Part shown: piece after piece, positions 1-12,330 of the stretch
Layout: every line of letters starts with the position of its first letter
Position numbering within the stretch: the first letter of the stretch is position 1
Origin: Nautilus pompilius
Lineage: Eukaryota > Mollusca > Cephalopoda > Nautilida > Nautilidae
Assembly: GCA_018389105.1 (NCBI GenBank)
Contig: JACATO010002204.1
Coordinates: 2,170,001-2,234,000 of the forward strand
Reading direction: 5' to 3'
DNA: 64,000 bases
The notes under the pieces: model-generated
Seen by the model: only the letters and a program-made list of their open reading frames with translations
Database searches by the model: none
What the model was told of the DNA's origin: nothing
Translations under genes and position numbers: made by a program

Positions 1-513
1 TAGTGCAATTGTTAACTTTCCCTTATAACTCGAGGCTTGTTAGCTGACATTAGACGACTGATTCTGATTGCAATTAGCCGCGCGTTTGTTAAGAAACCGT
101 GAATCAATGAGGCTAATTACTTCACTAATTTATTATCAGATAATGAGAGGGTATTTATTGGGAGATTTTGTGAGTTTTGAACATTTGATAAAAGAAATGA
201 ATATTTTTTCCGTTGTTTCGTATTTTTATTTCAATAAATCTGATTTGACATGATTTTAAAAAATTAACTTTGGATAAGTCGAAGTATTACATTGTTTTCT
301 GTCTAAAGTAATTAGTAGGACTGATAATACTATATGCGTATATAATTTGAGGGCAAGTCAGACATGATGACACTGGTTGGCAACACAACTTTGTTTCCGG
401 TTTTCTCCATATCTTAAACATGGATGCACTTCGGGTTTTCGGAGACAGCCGCGTGTGGCGCGGGTGACAGGCGGTTAAACATGTTGATGTTACCGTTAGA
501 GTCGGGCACCATT

Positions 514-1050
514 CTAGACCAACGGAGTTTGAAATGCTTTTGCTCTCTGAAAACATTTACCGAATGATATTTGTCGAGAACCTTTACACGATGAGACAGC
601 GAGGTTTTCGAAAGATCCAGAAGGTGTCGATGAACGGCTGATCTCCACAGCAACCACAGACGATGCTATGCCGCAGTCTGGGCCGGATTTCCGCTTAGTC
701 CGGGATAAGGCGCCAGTCTTAGCGCTAATGATCTGAAAGCTCGGGCTATGAATCTGTGATGAATTCCCTGGCGGTCTGATAGAGAGAGGCCCTAGCTGTG
801 CACCTTTGCTCTCAGTTGAAGAATATCGATAATCTTGACGAACCCATTCCAGAGCTTCACAAATTAATAAGTGATTTATCCGAACGTGGAATAAGCCCTG
901 CGTATTTATCTCTGCACTCTGGTTATCAGTTGTAGCGCCGAGAGATCTTTTCCCTGTCCAAGGCGTGTAAAGGGTTAGGGTCATCATTAAGTCGAGAAAG
1001 ATCGCGTATTGTAGGCCATAGTTTTTAGTTCTGCGGGTCCTCACTAGCAC
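514..1050 (-). other. Unassigned 178-codon open frame, probably noncoding
   Basis: This is one of the longest open frames in the window not made of tandem repeats: 178 codons from an ATG at 1050 to a stop at 514. The predicted product has no signal peptide, no membrane segment and no motif I recognise. It is moderately rich in Ser, Thr and Arg. A second frame on the same strand (414-653) overlaps its 3' part, so the region is simply stop-poor. I see no clear splice signals or poly(A) signal placed to make it an exon. It could be a piece of an old, unrecognised repeat or a chance frame. Confidence 0.15.
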
Positions 1051-1662
1051 CAGCCAAACTTTTTACCTTCTTGGACGGCAGAGATGGCGCGCGTTTTCAC
1101 CTCTGAAGTCTTGCTCTCTGGTTCAGGTGATGAAGCTTCCATCGCTAGCGAAGGAAACTTTCTTGGACGTGGACTCGCACGTGCGGCTTCTGGTAGATGT
1201 GCACTCTTTGTACCACATTAACCTTCCACTCTTGACCTTACGCTGTCCAACGTTCACATAAACGCGTATTGCGGAGCTGCTCTGATCGTCAGACCTGGAT
1301 CACAAACGATATTTTATTAAATTGCTTAAATATCTATATAAACTTCAGAACCTGACTGAAAATCTTTTTTTTTTCTTCTTTCAAGAAACACTGCAGCCTA
1401 CAGGAGTCTGTTTCACATTAGAACTTATTACAGCAAGACGATCAAATTCATAAGAAATAATCAGTTATTTTTTATATCGATACTTCCGGTTAATCAATCA
1501 ACTGCTGGCGCACCGACGACAGAGGCCATAATCGCCAACTTGTTTATGTATCTTTTCTGCTTGCTTGAGTTTGTTTTAATACCTGCTTGTTTTTACCCAC
1601 TTTTTATTGTAAGAGTAGATAAACCAGTACCATAATAACTCATACAAACACTCCCGCGGTGC

Positions 1663-1759
1663 GCCATCTTGCGGACGCACTGGTTACGGCCATACACCAC
1701 AGTGCACAACTATGACGCACCGAATTTGGCCGTGGCCTTCTTGACAGGAGAGCTATGGC
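1663..1759 (+). repeat. Dispersed repeat family, copy A
   Basis: It contains blocks shared with other places in the window: GCCATCTTGC (1663-1672), TGCACAACTATGACG (1703-1717) and GACAGGAGAGCTATGGC (1743-1759). The last two blocks recur on the opposite strand at 13272-13328 with similar spacing. The first two recur fused at 41201-41222. No terminal repeats or coding capacity are visible, so the class is unknown. Confidence 0.5.
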
Positions 1760-2698
1760 TTCCATCATCTATAAATAGTAGCAACAGTTTAAATTTACTT
1801 AAATTCTTTTCAAATTAATCACACAGACAAATTTTAACAATTTTCTTTTCTTTTTTTTTAGTTTTGAAGTAAATTAAAGTCAATTTTTTGAGACCTGGCG
1901 CCAGTTGAAAAACTAGACGGCTACTGGTTATATTAGTTTAGTGGTGCTAACCATCACTTTTTTTGTTTAATGCCATTTCTAAAGTCATTTCCGCCGGTCC
2001 GTTTTATGGTCTTAAACAACTTATTTTGGTCGAACAGACCTGACAAACTGAAGGTCGGGCAGGATGATGATAGTTCTTGATCTTTGTTATCCTCTTTGCT
2101 ATCTGATATGATTTAGCAAATTAACAAGCAAGGCTTACTTTGATGTGTAGTGAGCGCGACACTAATTACAGGTGGCGCTGTCACTCGACATTTACCTCAC
2201 AGGCGATACAAGTGGGAGTTTACTAGGGATCAGATGTCATCTTCGCGCAGATGACTAACTGCTAAAGAAATAGCAAAAGGCATCAAAGTACCTAACCGAT
2301 ATCCGTTGTCATTGGAGGAAGCGAAGCAGATCGGAGAAGGCGGGTTATATACAGGCGTTACATTCCACGGTGTATAGTCCGCTTGAAGAACTACATATTG
2401 TGTGGCATACGTAGAACGCTGATGTTGGCGGCGGGTCCGGGTGATGTAATCGTTGGTATTTGATCCCCCGTCCGGCGAAGCCACTTTTGAGGCTGAGAGA
2501 CGAATTCTACACTATGTCGACCAGTGGGCATATTTCCTCCTATCCATACCTGACACGCACTGAATTTCTGCATCAGATAGAGTCTTTTACAAAAAGGTGT
2601 CCCGTCTCGTCTCACAGTCGAGGCAAAAAGAGACAGAGCGTGTTTTATTGTGCTCCATATTAACAAACATTAGAACTGTCTCCACGTGTCCCATTTTG

Positions 2699-2699
<1 letters not shown>

Positions 2700-2764
<65 letters not shown>
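2700..2764. repeat. (CA)n microsatellite
   Basis: An uninterrupted CA dinucleotide tract of about 32 units. The His/Thr-rich open frames across it are artefacts of the repeat. Confidence 0.97.
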
Positions 2765-2766
<2 letters not shown>

Positions 2767-5700
2767 AACGGTCTTACCGCGTGGTGTAGCAGAAAGGGTA
2801 GAATCTTTATTGAACTAATAGCGAAAGGGCGCAAGACTTACTCTTGTAGCATCGTCGCAGACTCACCTGCAGGAAACGATCCCACACTCACTGCCCAGGT
2901 GTGCAAAACACAAACTAAAGTTCAATAGCGGTGCAGACGTTCCTTTTTTGTTATTTAAATACGAAAACGACAACAATAGCTGTCTTAACGACAGTCGGTT
3001 CTTTGGAAAGTCTGAAAAGGATTTACAAACATTTAAAACCAAAACGAAATAACAAGCAGAGATGTGTGAGGGAGAATATTGATGCCTGTTGTATTCTCCG
3101 CATGTCACATAAATTCCTCCTCAGAGCCGTAATCATGACGACCGCTTTCTTGCTCCGCGTTGTGTCAGGTTCCAATGTACAGCGAATGAAAAGTCCCATT
3201 TCTCCTTTCTCCAGTTTACCCCGTCGTCCCATAAGATGCGAGCGAATATGTGCTCTCATATTAATACGAAAATTAGACATAAAGAGAAGGTAACGTTTTT
3301 TTTTTTTCATTTTACTTAAAAGGACACAGATTTTTCCATTTTCAGAAATTAATCTTTTATACAAATGACGATATTTTAAACATTTTTCCTGTTCAAGATT
3401 CTGTTTAATGAAGCTACTTTACGTTACCTTCCCCCCACACACATGACGGATACCAGAAAGAAGCCCAGACAAGACGCACATAGAAACTCGTGCTAGACAT
3501 CCATTATTAGGGCAGCTGCTGCGAGCAGCCGAGAACGAGACAAGAGGTTTGAAGGGACAAAGATGCATTATCTTTAGAGGGGAAAGATGTTAACAAAGCT
3601 GGTCGATTCGGAAGCGAACAGGTGCCAAAACAGCTGCGTTAATTCGAAGTTAACCAGTAGCAACCCTGCATCTTAAAAACTGGAATTATTATAATGGTAT
3701 TCATGAAAAGTGGTCAGGAGAAGTAGGAGATGGAGGTAACCGATATTAGCCAACCACTCCAGCGGTTATCGCTAACATGTCGGCAAAGCTCGGAGCCATC
3801 TTTTAAATTATATAAATGAAAATTGTTTAAGTAAAAGGAAAATGGGATCTGTCAAAGTTGTCTTTTTAATCCCGATTAGTTTCCAATATTCCCCCCTAAA
3901 ATATTTTGTCTCCCCTCCCCTGTTAATTGCTGCATTCTCCAGAAACAGCCACCGGTATTCACATTCCTCGCCAGAACAATTCCCATTGTCGCGTTTAGAT
4001 TAAAACTCCTTATTTACAATCCGCCCGTAGATGTAAAGGACGGCCGGGAAGCCGCATCCTGGAGAATGTATTAAAGTCCTTGTTGATGAAAACAAAGCGA
4101 ACAAATTATCAACAAACTGCATTTGTGCGTATCCCTTTGTCTTTTCCCTTGGTTCATTGTTATTCTACCTTCAGGGGACCTCTTCCATTCGGGTGTTGTG
4201 TTTTTTATCATTCTCCCCTCAGTCGCAAAGACTGGATGTAATTACACGTTTCAATCTAAAAATCAATTTAAAAAAAACAAAAAACGAGAAGGTAGCGAGG
4301 AACTTTTGGTAGCCGTCCACGTAGGAGGCAGGCCTGACCGGACACTTCTGTCGTGAACAGTAACCTTATATTTCTCCGCCTGATAAAAGAATACACTTTC
4401 ATTATCTGCAGAAGTTGTCTCGTATTCTTTGTCGTCGCTTCCTGTAAATTAAATCAGAACTACTGCGGGATGGATGTCTTCAGATCTTTAAACCAAGACC
4501 AACGCGGAGTGTTATCTGTAACCTTTCTGCTTCCCATATTACGTAAATAATTAGTACCTATTACAGGTAAACTATATTAACTCATAGTAAGACATGACAG
4601 CTTCTCTAAAGTGACTGACAGGACGCAAACAACAGTTAAGTTTTCTTTATAGCTAGGATAAAATGAATCGATAAAATACTTACATTTTTACCTTCATTGC
4701 TACCGGTGGTAGCTTTCTGAGCCAGTCACGTGATATGGAACTCTTTGAGGCTGCTCACGGACCATCGAGTAGGAGGGAGTGAACCGGCTCGAAATTCTCG
4801 TAAAGCAGCAGGTCGGGATACTTAACGCGCGCGAGCCAGTAGCTGGTGTTATTTATGTATGTCTCCTTTATTTCACTTTCGCTATAAACACCATCTCGAA
4901 GTCTAGTAAGTCGAAACTTGTAAGCAACAAATGTGATTGTGCCGGAGATAAATCTTGCTCTTCTACGTAATAAGCTGTTGTTGTTGTTGGGATGTACGGA
5001 AATGGACGGCTTGGAGCGAGTACTCACGAACCTAAAAACAACTATTTAGGGGGTTTATTTTTTGTTTTTTTCTAATTAACATTTAAATGATAATAAATTG
5101 AAGAAAAAAATCAAACATACGCACACAGCTGCGGTGGCTTACAGTAAAAATTGGATTATATGAGTTTTTTTAAATCTAATAATAAAGGGTTTTTGTGAGA
5201 CCTATATTTAGAATGTCGGTATTTCTTGAGGGTCCCGTAGTCCTTTATATTCCACGCCATCTTCCTTTTTTTTTTTTTTCTTTGCAGATTCACTCTAGGT
5301 TTACTGAGAAGTAGTGAACCAAGCAGGGCTCTGTTGGGGAGGGTAGATATATACAGGACACGGACTGTCCACATCAGGAAACGTCTGTACATTTCTGGTG
5401 CTGCTACCACCTCCTTCCCCGATATTCTGTTCCTCATAAAGAGGTCGTGAAGTAAACCCACCCTGCTGTCAGCTGCCGGAGACTGGATGCTACTTAGAAC
5501 TGGATACCCTCCTTGTTAGCTCCCACAGCGGAAAGGGCGCGGGCGTGAGTCTGTAGGGGGCAGCATCAAGAAGGAATAGGAGGATGTCGATCAGATTTGT
5601 TGGCTCCCGACACCTCCTCACGTATACTACACGCCTGTGGCCCCTCGAGGAAAGCCGAGCATCGTAGCCCCGCATCTCCCGTGCATGTCGCCGACCGACA

Positions 5701-5835
5701 ACTGCTGCTCCTTGTTCGGGGACTCAGAGGAGTCTGGTTGGGGGACAGCTGAGCTGTATCAGCGCACCGCTAGTGAGTGATGTCCGTCTGGCGGAATTCT
5801 ACATGCATATCACAAACACCGTGTTGGGTATCGTC
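2765..5835. other. Noncoding DNA, no recognised gene
   Basis: No gene or transposon motif was recognised. Around 3940-4110 the sequence has a balanced, non-repetitive look with an inverted SOX-type motif pair (3975-3989), discussed as a possible regulatory element. Short poly(T) runs occur at 3297-3308 and 5267-5279. Confidence 0.45.

Positions 5836-5903
<68 letters not shown>
5836..5903. repeat. (AAT)n microsatellite
   Basis: An uninterrupted AAT trinucleotide tract of about 22 units. The poly-Asn and poly-Leu frames over it are repeat artefacts. Confidence 0.97.
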
Positions 5904-7104
5904 GGATCCTTTCCAAGATTTAGACGTATTAGAAAGAGAAAATGATACTCTGTATTCATTAAAAACTTGAGCGACCCTTACTGTTTTATGGCCGCCTATG
6001 CCATCAATAAAACCGTTTTGTTCACTTTTTTGAGGTGAAGATGTAGACAAAAAAGCTTCAGTTTCTGTCAGTTATGGATAGGGCCGCTGAAATATAAGCC
6101 ATAAACTTCTAGACGTTAACAGAGGAATGCCCAGTCACGAGGTACTTGTTTTAGACATTGGCCACCCCTTTGTTGGCGGCTTGGTTACTCCAGGCAGAGG
6201 TGGAGTCAAACATAAGAGGTATTTTATATCCATGGACGAAAAAGATATACACCCGGGCTAAAAATGTGCTGTCGCGGTCAAAATTTTCGGCTGGTATCTG
6301 TATCTACTCGGTGTGCAGATACCGTGCCGGTTTTTGTTGTTTCTATACTAACTTTGGGACCACCCGCCCGTCCCTTCGCCGACATCATTTCTCGCTCAGC
6401 GGGAGGTCTACACGTGGTTATTGGTGGGGTTTTAAAAATGTAAATAAGAATCGTTGCTGAGTATGCACTTTACCGCCCTGTTTCTGTAACAGATGTTCGA
6501 ATCTAAACGATTCTTAAAAAAGAATTATCATTTTTTTTAATTTCTTCCCCTTTAAGGGATATTCTGTTCATTTTTCGTCTATGTTGATTTTAGGGAAGCG
6601 CTTTTTCATTCTGCGATCAGCGGTCGACATTTGGAAAAGTTAACGCTCTCCTGTCAGGAGGTAATATTAGCAGCGTACACGAACATGCCGTCGGCGTGGT
6701 TTGCCTCTTCGTCCTAAGACAAAAGAAAAGCTTCTTTCTTCCCCCCTTACAAAAAAATAATAACCCGATACTCCTTAAATATTTACATCTGTAAAAATAA
6801 AAGGTATCGGTCCGAATGTTTAATGATCACTTACTACTTTATTAACATATGCACGGTACTCGTATTTTCGTGTTTCCGGCGTTAAGGGGGCCAGTTAAGT
6901 TAGTAGGGGCACCAGGTACCGTCTGGGGGGGTCACAATGATGTGTTGTATCCGTTGTACGAAATAACCTCTTCTGGGAAAAGCGGCCAGTTCATTGCCCT
7001 ATGTAATTTTGACTAAATGCTTAACAATGGCGTGACTAATGGCTTACCCGGTGTTCGAACAAGACAACGAGTTTCGAGGAATGGCAGATTTTTAAGCCCA
7101 GTGT
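5904..7104. other. Noncoding DNA, nothing recognised
   Basis: No gene, RNA fold or transposon motif was identified. A CTCTCCTGTCAGG string near 6648 resembles part of the dispersed repeat family seen at 1743-1759, but the match is too short to count as a copy. Confidence 0.4.
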
Positions 7105-7456
7105 AAACCTCGAGCAATTGAATCTATGAACAGCACTGCGCCTGCTCGCAGACCACAAGGGCCTGAATTCGAATCCCGGTCAGCTCAGTTTGGCGTATAC
7201 CTCTTTAGCATGGCTGCGTGGGTTTTCTCCAACTAGCAAGGATTTACCTGCAGAAATCGGAAGTGCTAGGCGTCCCCTAGCGCGGGACAGGTACCACTTC
7301 CTGGCCGACCGATCCTTTGCCGGATTTGTGTACCTTGTAGACATCGGTGCACCACGCAGCTCGACCGGAAGAGTTGGGCGGTTCTCCAAGACTAGTTCTA
7401 AATGGCTGCGGTGCTGGTTTCGAATCCACGTCGGACGATTTTGGTGCTCAATACAT

Positions 7457-7457
<1 letters not shown>
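7105..7457 (+). mobile_element. tRNA-derived SINE, copy 1
   Basis: The head carries a pol III B-box-like string, TTCGAATCCCGGTCAG, at 7167-7182, preceded by a degenerate tRNA-like D-arm and anticodon region. The body has GCGTGGGTTTTCTCC near 7227 and ACCTTGTAGACATCGGTG near 7331. Both are shared in the same order with the SINE at 54523-54824. A second B-box-like GGTTTCGAATCCACG lies at about 7417-7431, near the 3' end. The unit ends in a (TAA)n tail. SINEs are non-autonomous retroelements transcribed by RNA polymerase III and mobilised by a partner LINE. The 5' boundary is approximate. Confidence 0.65.

Positions 7458-7496
<39 letters not shown>
7458..7496. repeat. (TAA)n tail of SINE copy 1
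   Basis: About 13 TAA units immediately 3' of the SINE body. This placement suggests that at least some TAA microsatellites here began as SINE tails. Confidence 0.9.
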
Positions 7497-7497
<1 letters not shown>

Positions 7498-7499
<2 letters not shown>

Positions 7500-10085
7500 G
7501 AATTGCACTCTACGACTGCAGGATCGCTATTCAATACCACGAATGATAACAATAATATGTTTGCAAAAGAGCAGCTGTTACACTTATTTCCACGGAATAA
7601 GTTCTTGCGTGATGTGCACAGATCTGCGTGTAGAATGTTCAATATTAATTGCATATCAAACGTCTATCACCGATTTTTCATCCAATTTTTTGAATTTTTT
7701 TTTAAAAAATGTTAATAATGGACAACGATTGCGTCAGTCTACCGCTAGTGGCATTAAATTAATGCTTCTATTAAGTCTGTGAAACGAATAACTTACTACT
7801 TAATGTGTGGCTAGTTGCGGGTAAGTGAAATTACGAGTTAACAAGTGGTTTTTGCCAATGATTAACTTTTTAATTCAGATCGATAACGCAAAGAAGTTTC
7901 TTAGATAAGGATGAATTATTTGGATTATAGATGTTGTGATGAGGATGTTCCGGTTACTTTTAGGAAATAAAAAATCAATCTTTCTCCTTTTTTACAAAAA
8001 TCTGCCTTCGGGGATGATTTTCTTCGTAAATGAATTATTCCCAGAAAAATCTCTTGATTTGTTGCTCGGTGCAAAAAGAATTTAATATCCAAGCACAAAG
8101 CTACAAAAATAACTTTTAAATTCTTTCTTTGCAAAGAAATGAATATTGCGGTCCGTGCAGCCAGAGTTGGCCATTGTTGGCGTTTTCGGGCAGGAAATAA
8201 TAATAGAAACGATCTGACTTTCTTTCTGCGTCCAGAGAATAGTTTTGATTGTTTGTTTTTTTTTTTTAATCCCGCTAATCAAAGTTCATCATTCACTGAT
8301 CACAAACCCATCAATGGCCTTCTTTCTTTTTTTTTTTTTTTTGAGTTAGAAATGTATTTTTATATTTTCTGATCCCGTAGCAGCGATCACTGAGGGAAAC
8401 GATGGGAAGACATTTTTTTTTGTTGTTGTTGTAACAATTGCTCTGGACGTATTCGTGGTTATGGGCCGTGGGACGGTGTCCGTTCACGTGGCGTCGCCAC
8501 CTGCTCCCTTATAAACTGGTATGAGATCGAAACCCGAAATAACTAGCCTCGGGGTGGAATAATGGACGTGTCCACGAATCTGGCCTTGCGTCACTCTAGA
8601 ATTTTTTAATTTTGCTCGGTAAAGTCGAATTAATCCTCCACCCCAACTTAATTTGCATAACAATGTTCCGCTAAGGCTTTTAAACGCTCGCCGCTTGTGC
8701 CAAAACAAATACGATGACGTCACAATTACGTAATTTGTAAATAATAACCTATAATTCGAGCTGATCACCATAAATAATAACACCACTTATAATTAGACAA
8801 TACAATCGGAAAAACAACTCGTTCTGTTTCTTGAAACATTAGTTCTTCTCTTTTGCGCTGCAATGATTTTGTTTTCCACAGTAATTTTTAGAAAATAATA
8901 ATTAGAATTATTTAATTATTTTGATTCTCCCCCTTTGTTTTCAGTGTTTCCATCAGTATTTAGCGACTCTTATCTTTGGGGTATTTCCTTTGCCGTTTTA
9001 GGAACGACATGGAAAAAAAAGGGGGGTAGAAAATAAAGTAAATAAATATATAAAGCCGTGGGGGGAGAGGAAGAGAACTAATTACAAGTGTAGAAATGTC
9101 AGAACAGTATAGAATGTAATCAGTATAGAGGAAGTGGAGAAAGTCGAACTCATTCACTATCGTCACCGCAAATGATAATTACCAGATTTCAGAACAGTGC
9201 AATTATTTTCTTTAAGTTTGAGACGAAAAGTAATCAAACTTTGTTCTTGCAAACTTAATTGTTTATCCTTGGTCTTGATTTGTTTTTAAAAAGAAAATAA
9301 AATAAAGCTGTTCAGTTGGTGTAAAAGGTTATTTTTTTTTTTAAAAAAAAGCGTACGTAAAGCAAAGTCGTATCGCACCATGTCGGGTAGTAATGGTCAA
9401 TTTTTACCAGGAAATGCGTGAAAGAGGCTGGGATGGAGGTCAGAGGCCAGCTGTGGGCTCTTTGCATACACATCTGATCAGTTAATGGTCATTAGCGGCC
9501 GTGCAACGACCGGATGTAGTCAATAAAATCAGATTCTGCTGCTCCGAGAAGGGAAAGTAGAATCACGTCACACACACAAGAACGAACTGGGTCACATTCA
9601 TATAAATTCTCTGCTGGAGCTATGCGAAACATTTCTCACTCCGCACAACAGCGTCTGGGTTGAATTAAAAGTATTATGGAGAAAAAGAGCTCACAGCTCA
9701 GCAGGGAAGATAAAGGTTGGAGCAATTTCAAAACCAGCCCATTGAACGCTGTTTGTTCGTCTATTCACTAAAGTTTTACTTATAACCTGTTGTTTTACGC
9801 CTTGTTGTGTATACAAGAGTACATTCTGCTGTACGGCTATAACCGACTGGATGGACCGCGTATTTGTGAAAGAAATCGTTAAAATGATTTCAAACAGCGA
9901 GTTGCGAATTTTCTACAAATGTAAGACAATGGGAATGGTATATATCCTGAGTGCGTCTCGCTTGTCGACGTCATTATAAGGTCCTGGAACCTTTGGTGCC
10001 GCATAGATTGAGATGCTGCACTGCGAGGGCTCTTCACCATCCTCAAAACAACGAGACAAGAACTAGAACGAACGAGGCTGTGGGG
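7498..10085. other. A/T-rich noncoding DNA
   Basis: No gene or transposon was recognised. Several poly(T) runs occur (for example 8259-8268 and 8328-8342). The part at 9420-9560 is more complex in sequence, with clustered ATTA/TAAT homeodomain-type cores. Confidence 0.4.
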
Positions 10086-10113
10086 GGAGGAGGAGGAGGA
10101 GGAGGAGGAGGAG
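10086..10113. repeat. (GGA)n / poly(G) tract
   Basis: GGA trinucleotide units flanked by G runs. This is low-complexity purine sequence. Confidence 0.85.
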
Positions 10114-10451
10114 GGGGGGGGAAATAGGTCATGAATTGACTCGAACGCGGAGGAAAAAAAATAAAAACTATTTTGGAATATTTTTTTTTCTCGTTGATCT
10201 ATTTTCGTTTTGTTTCTTTGACAAAGCGGGTTTTCCACAACTCGTGGCTCGTTCGTTCGTTTAACGAATATACTGGCGCCATCGACATGAAGAACTGAAA
10301 GAGGAACTTCGCGGTACCGGAAAATCTCCCCACGAATGGCGTCCGTCGTGGAGTCAACTCAAAGAGTGAATGACGTCAAGTCGTAGCTACCCGGCGGGGC
10401 GAGATCATTATGATTTGTGATGGTGACACTGACATCTGTATACGCCGCACG

Positions 10452-10490
10452 TTCTTCTTCTTCTTCTTCTTCTTCTTATTATTATTATTA

Positions 10491-10542
<52 letters not shown>

Positions 10543-10555
10543 TTATTGTTATTAT
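10452..10555. repeat. Compound (TTC)n(TTA)n microsatellite
   Basis: About nine TTC units run directly into about 24 TTA units with one slip (TATTA) near 10490. A shorter TTA tract follows at 10700-10729. The poly-Tyr frame here is an artefact. Confidence 0.95.
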
Positions 10556-10699
10556 TTTATTGTTATGCCACTGCCTGCGCCTCAAAATACTAAGATGCTG
10601 GCATCATAGTGATCGGACAGGAATCAAAACTGAACTTTCTCGTACCCAATTCTTACCGTTTAATGGCCTGTAAATCAACAAGAAGAGATTCTGTTTTAA

Positions 10700-10729
10700 A
10701 TTATTATTATTATTATTATTATATTATTA
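10700..10729. repeat. (TTA)n microsatellite
   Basis: About ten TTA units with one interruption. Confidence 0.9.
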
Positions 10730-11814
10730 ATTATGTTAATCACTCTCAGAGAGTTTATGCTTTATTCTGTGAGTTCGCATTGGCTGTAAAACCATTTTAT
10801 TTTGTTCTTTTTTTAATTGTCATTTAGTGTTGTATGGCCTCGAGTCGAATGTTGCCAGAGAGAGAGGGGGGGGGGGTTCAGGTGTACGAATACCGGATAA
10901 CGCTGCTCGGGGTATTAATGATTCATGGCAGCCATTACTCATCCCCGCTCTCTAGACTATTATTGGCCCGTGAGAAGCAGAACACCATCGATCCCTTCTT
11001 CGGCTCCGCGCAAGGATATAGCCGACAGATTCCAAGCCCTCGTTGCGTACGGTTTACTATAATCTCCCTTCTGTTTTTTTCTCCCTCATTTAAATCGAGA
11101 GATGAAAACGATTTGACGCGAGACGTCTTTCTGCCCATCAGCAGCCGGAAAGGAAACACAGAAATGGGCCGGGCTGCGGACCAGAGCAGACAGGGGCAGG
11201 AATAAATATGGAGAAATCTATTAAAAACAGGAGACGGCAACAAAGTGTAGAAATGGTCTTTTGTGGTAGAAACGACACGAAGAAGTCGTATCTGGCGGAT
11301 CTTTAAAAGTAAAAAGGGATTCGGTGTTTTTGGTTAATCTGAATCTGTGTTTTTTTAAAAAAAAACAACAACAAAACTATTATTATTATTATTATTAATG
11401 ATTGGATTATGAAAACCACTATATCGCTACGCTGTGTTATTATACGTTAATAAATTTAATCCATTTAGCCGCCTCCTGGTCGTTACTAATTGCAGTGGCT
11501 CCTCCTCCTCGGAGGTCAGTCAGTGTATAGCGAGAGTTCTAGTATCGTATACAACCCCGGTCAGATTCCCTCCGGCGCAATCGAATCATCACTGCTAAAT
11601 TCGCTACTGGTCAGAATTACGAGAAAGACCTACAAAGTCTTCGATACCCGGTAGAGAAACATGATCGAAGTTTTCCTTTTTCTCTCTTTTTTTATTTCAG
11701 GTAAAGAGAAAATACCAATTGAAATTGGTAGAAGAAAAGCATATCATTGGTTTTGAGAATGTACCAGATGTCTATTTAAAGGCGCGATCTTTTTTAAAGC
11801 TTTAACCATTCTGA
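10730..11814. other. Noncoding DNA, nothing recognised
   Basis: No gene or known repeat family was identified. A short (TTA)n tract lies at 11376-11396. Open frames on both strands at 10834-11243 look like chance frames. Confidence 0.4.
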
Positions 11815-11928
11815 TCTCTCGCTCTCTCTCTCGCTCTCTCTCTCTCGCTCTCTGTATGAGTCATCTCTCTCTCTCTCTCGCTCTCTCTCGATCTCTCTCT
11901 CATCTCTTCTCTCTCTCAATCTCCTCTC

Positions 11929-11961
<33 letters not shown>

Positions 11962-12330
11962 GTACTGAAGTCATCTCTATCTCTCTCTCTAGCTCTTCTC
12001 TCTCTCTCTGTAAACTGAAGTCTCTCTCTCTCTCTGTACTGAAGTCATCTCTCTCTCTCTCTCTCTCTCCCTCTCCTCCTCGATCTCTCTCTCAAGTCTG
12101 CTCTCTCTCTCTCTCTCCTCTCTCAATCTCTATCTCTCTCTCGCTCTCTTCTCGCCTCTCTCTCGCTCCTCTCTCTCTCTCCTCTTCTCGCTGTCTCTCT
12201 CTCTCTCTCTATCTCTCTCTCGATCTCTCTCTCCATCTGTAATGAAGTCTATCTCTCTCTCTCCTCCTCTCTCTCTCTTCTCTCTCTCTACTCTCTCTCT
12301 CTCTCTCTCTGTACTGAAGTCATCTCTCTA
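11815..12330. repeat. Compound CT array with TGAAGTCAT interruptions
   Basis: A CT-rich array of about 515 bp broken at irregular intervals by a shared spacer of the form CTGTACTGAAGTCATCTCT. Full or partial copies sit near 11852, 11960, 12010, 12034, 12237 and 12311. The TGAAGTCAT core is one base from the perfect TGACGTCAT seen in the arrays at 46976-47318 and 53596-54089, so the three loci appear related. The Ser/Leu-rich frame over the array is an artefact. Confidence 0.9.

Larger units (their letters stand above)
1..2699. other. Noncoding DNA, no recognised gene
   Basis: No domain, transposase motif or tRNA fold was recognised. The stretch holds one copy of a dispersed repeat (1663-1759) and one unassigned open frame (514-1050, minus), listed separately. 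Base composition is mixed, with short A/T-rich patches. Confidence 0.5.

Noticed and set aside
2597..2928. His/Thr-rich open frames near 2.7 kb
   Set aside because: They are created by the (CA)n tract and have no other support.
10563..10680. SINE head on the minus strand next to the TTA tract
   Set aside because: A TTTTGATTCCTG string resembles a B box, but no A box or shared body was found.
11856..12242. 128-codon Ser/Leu protein
   Set aside because: Entirely a translation of the CT array.
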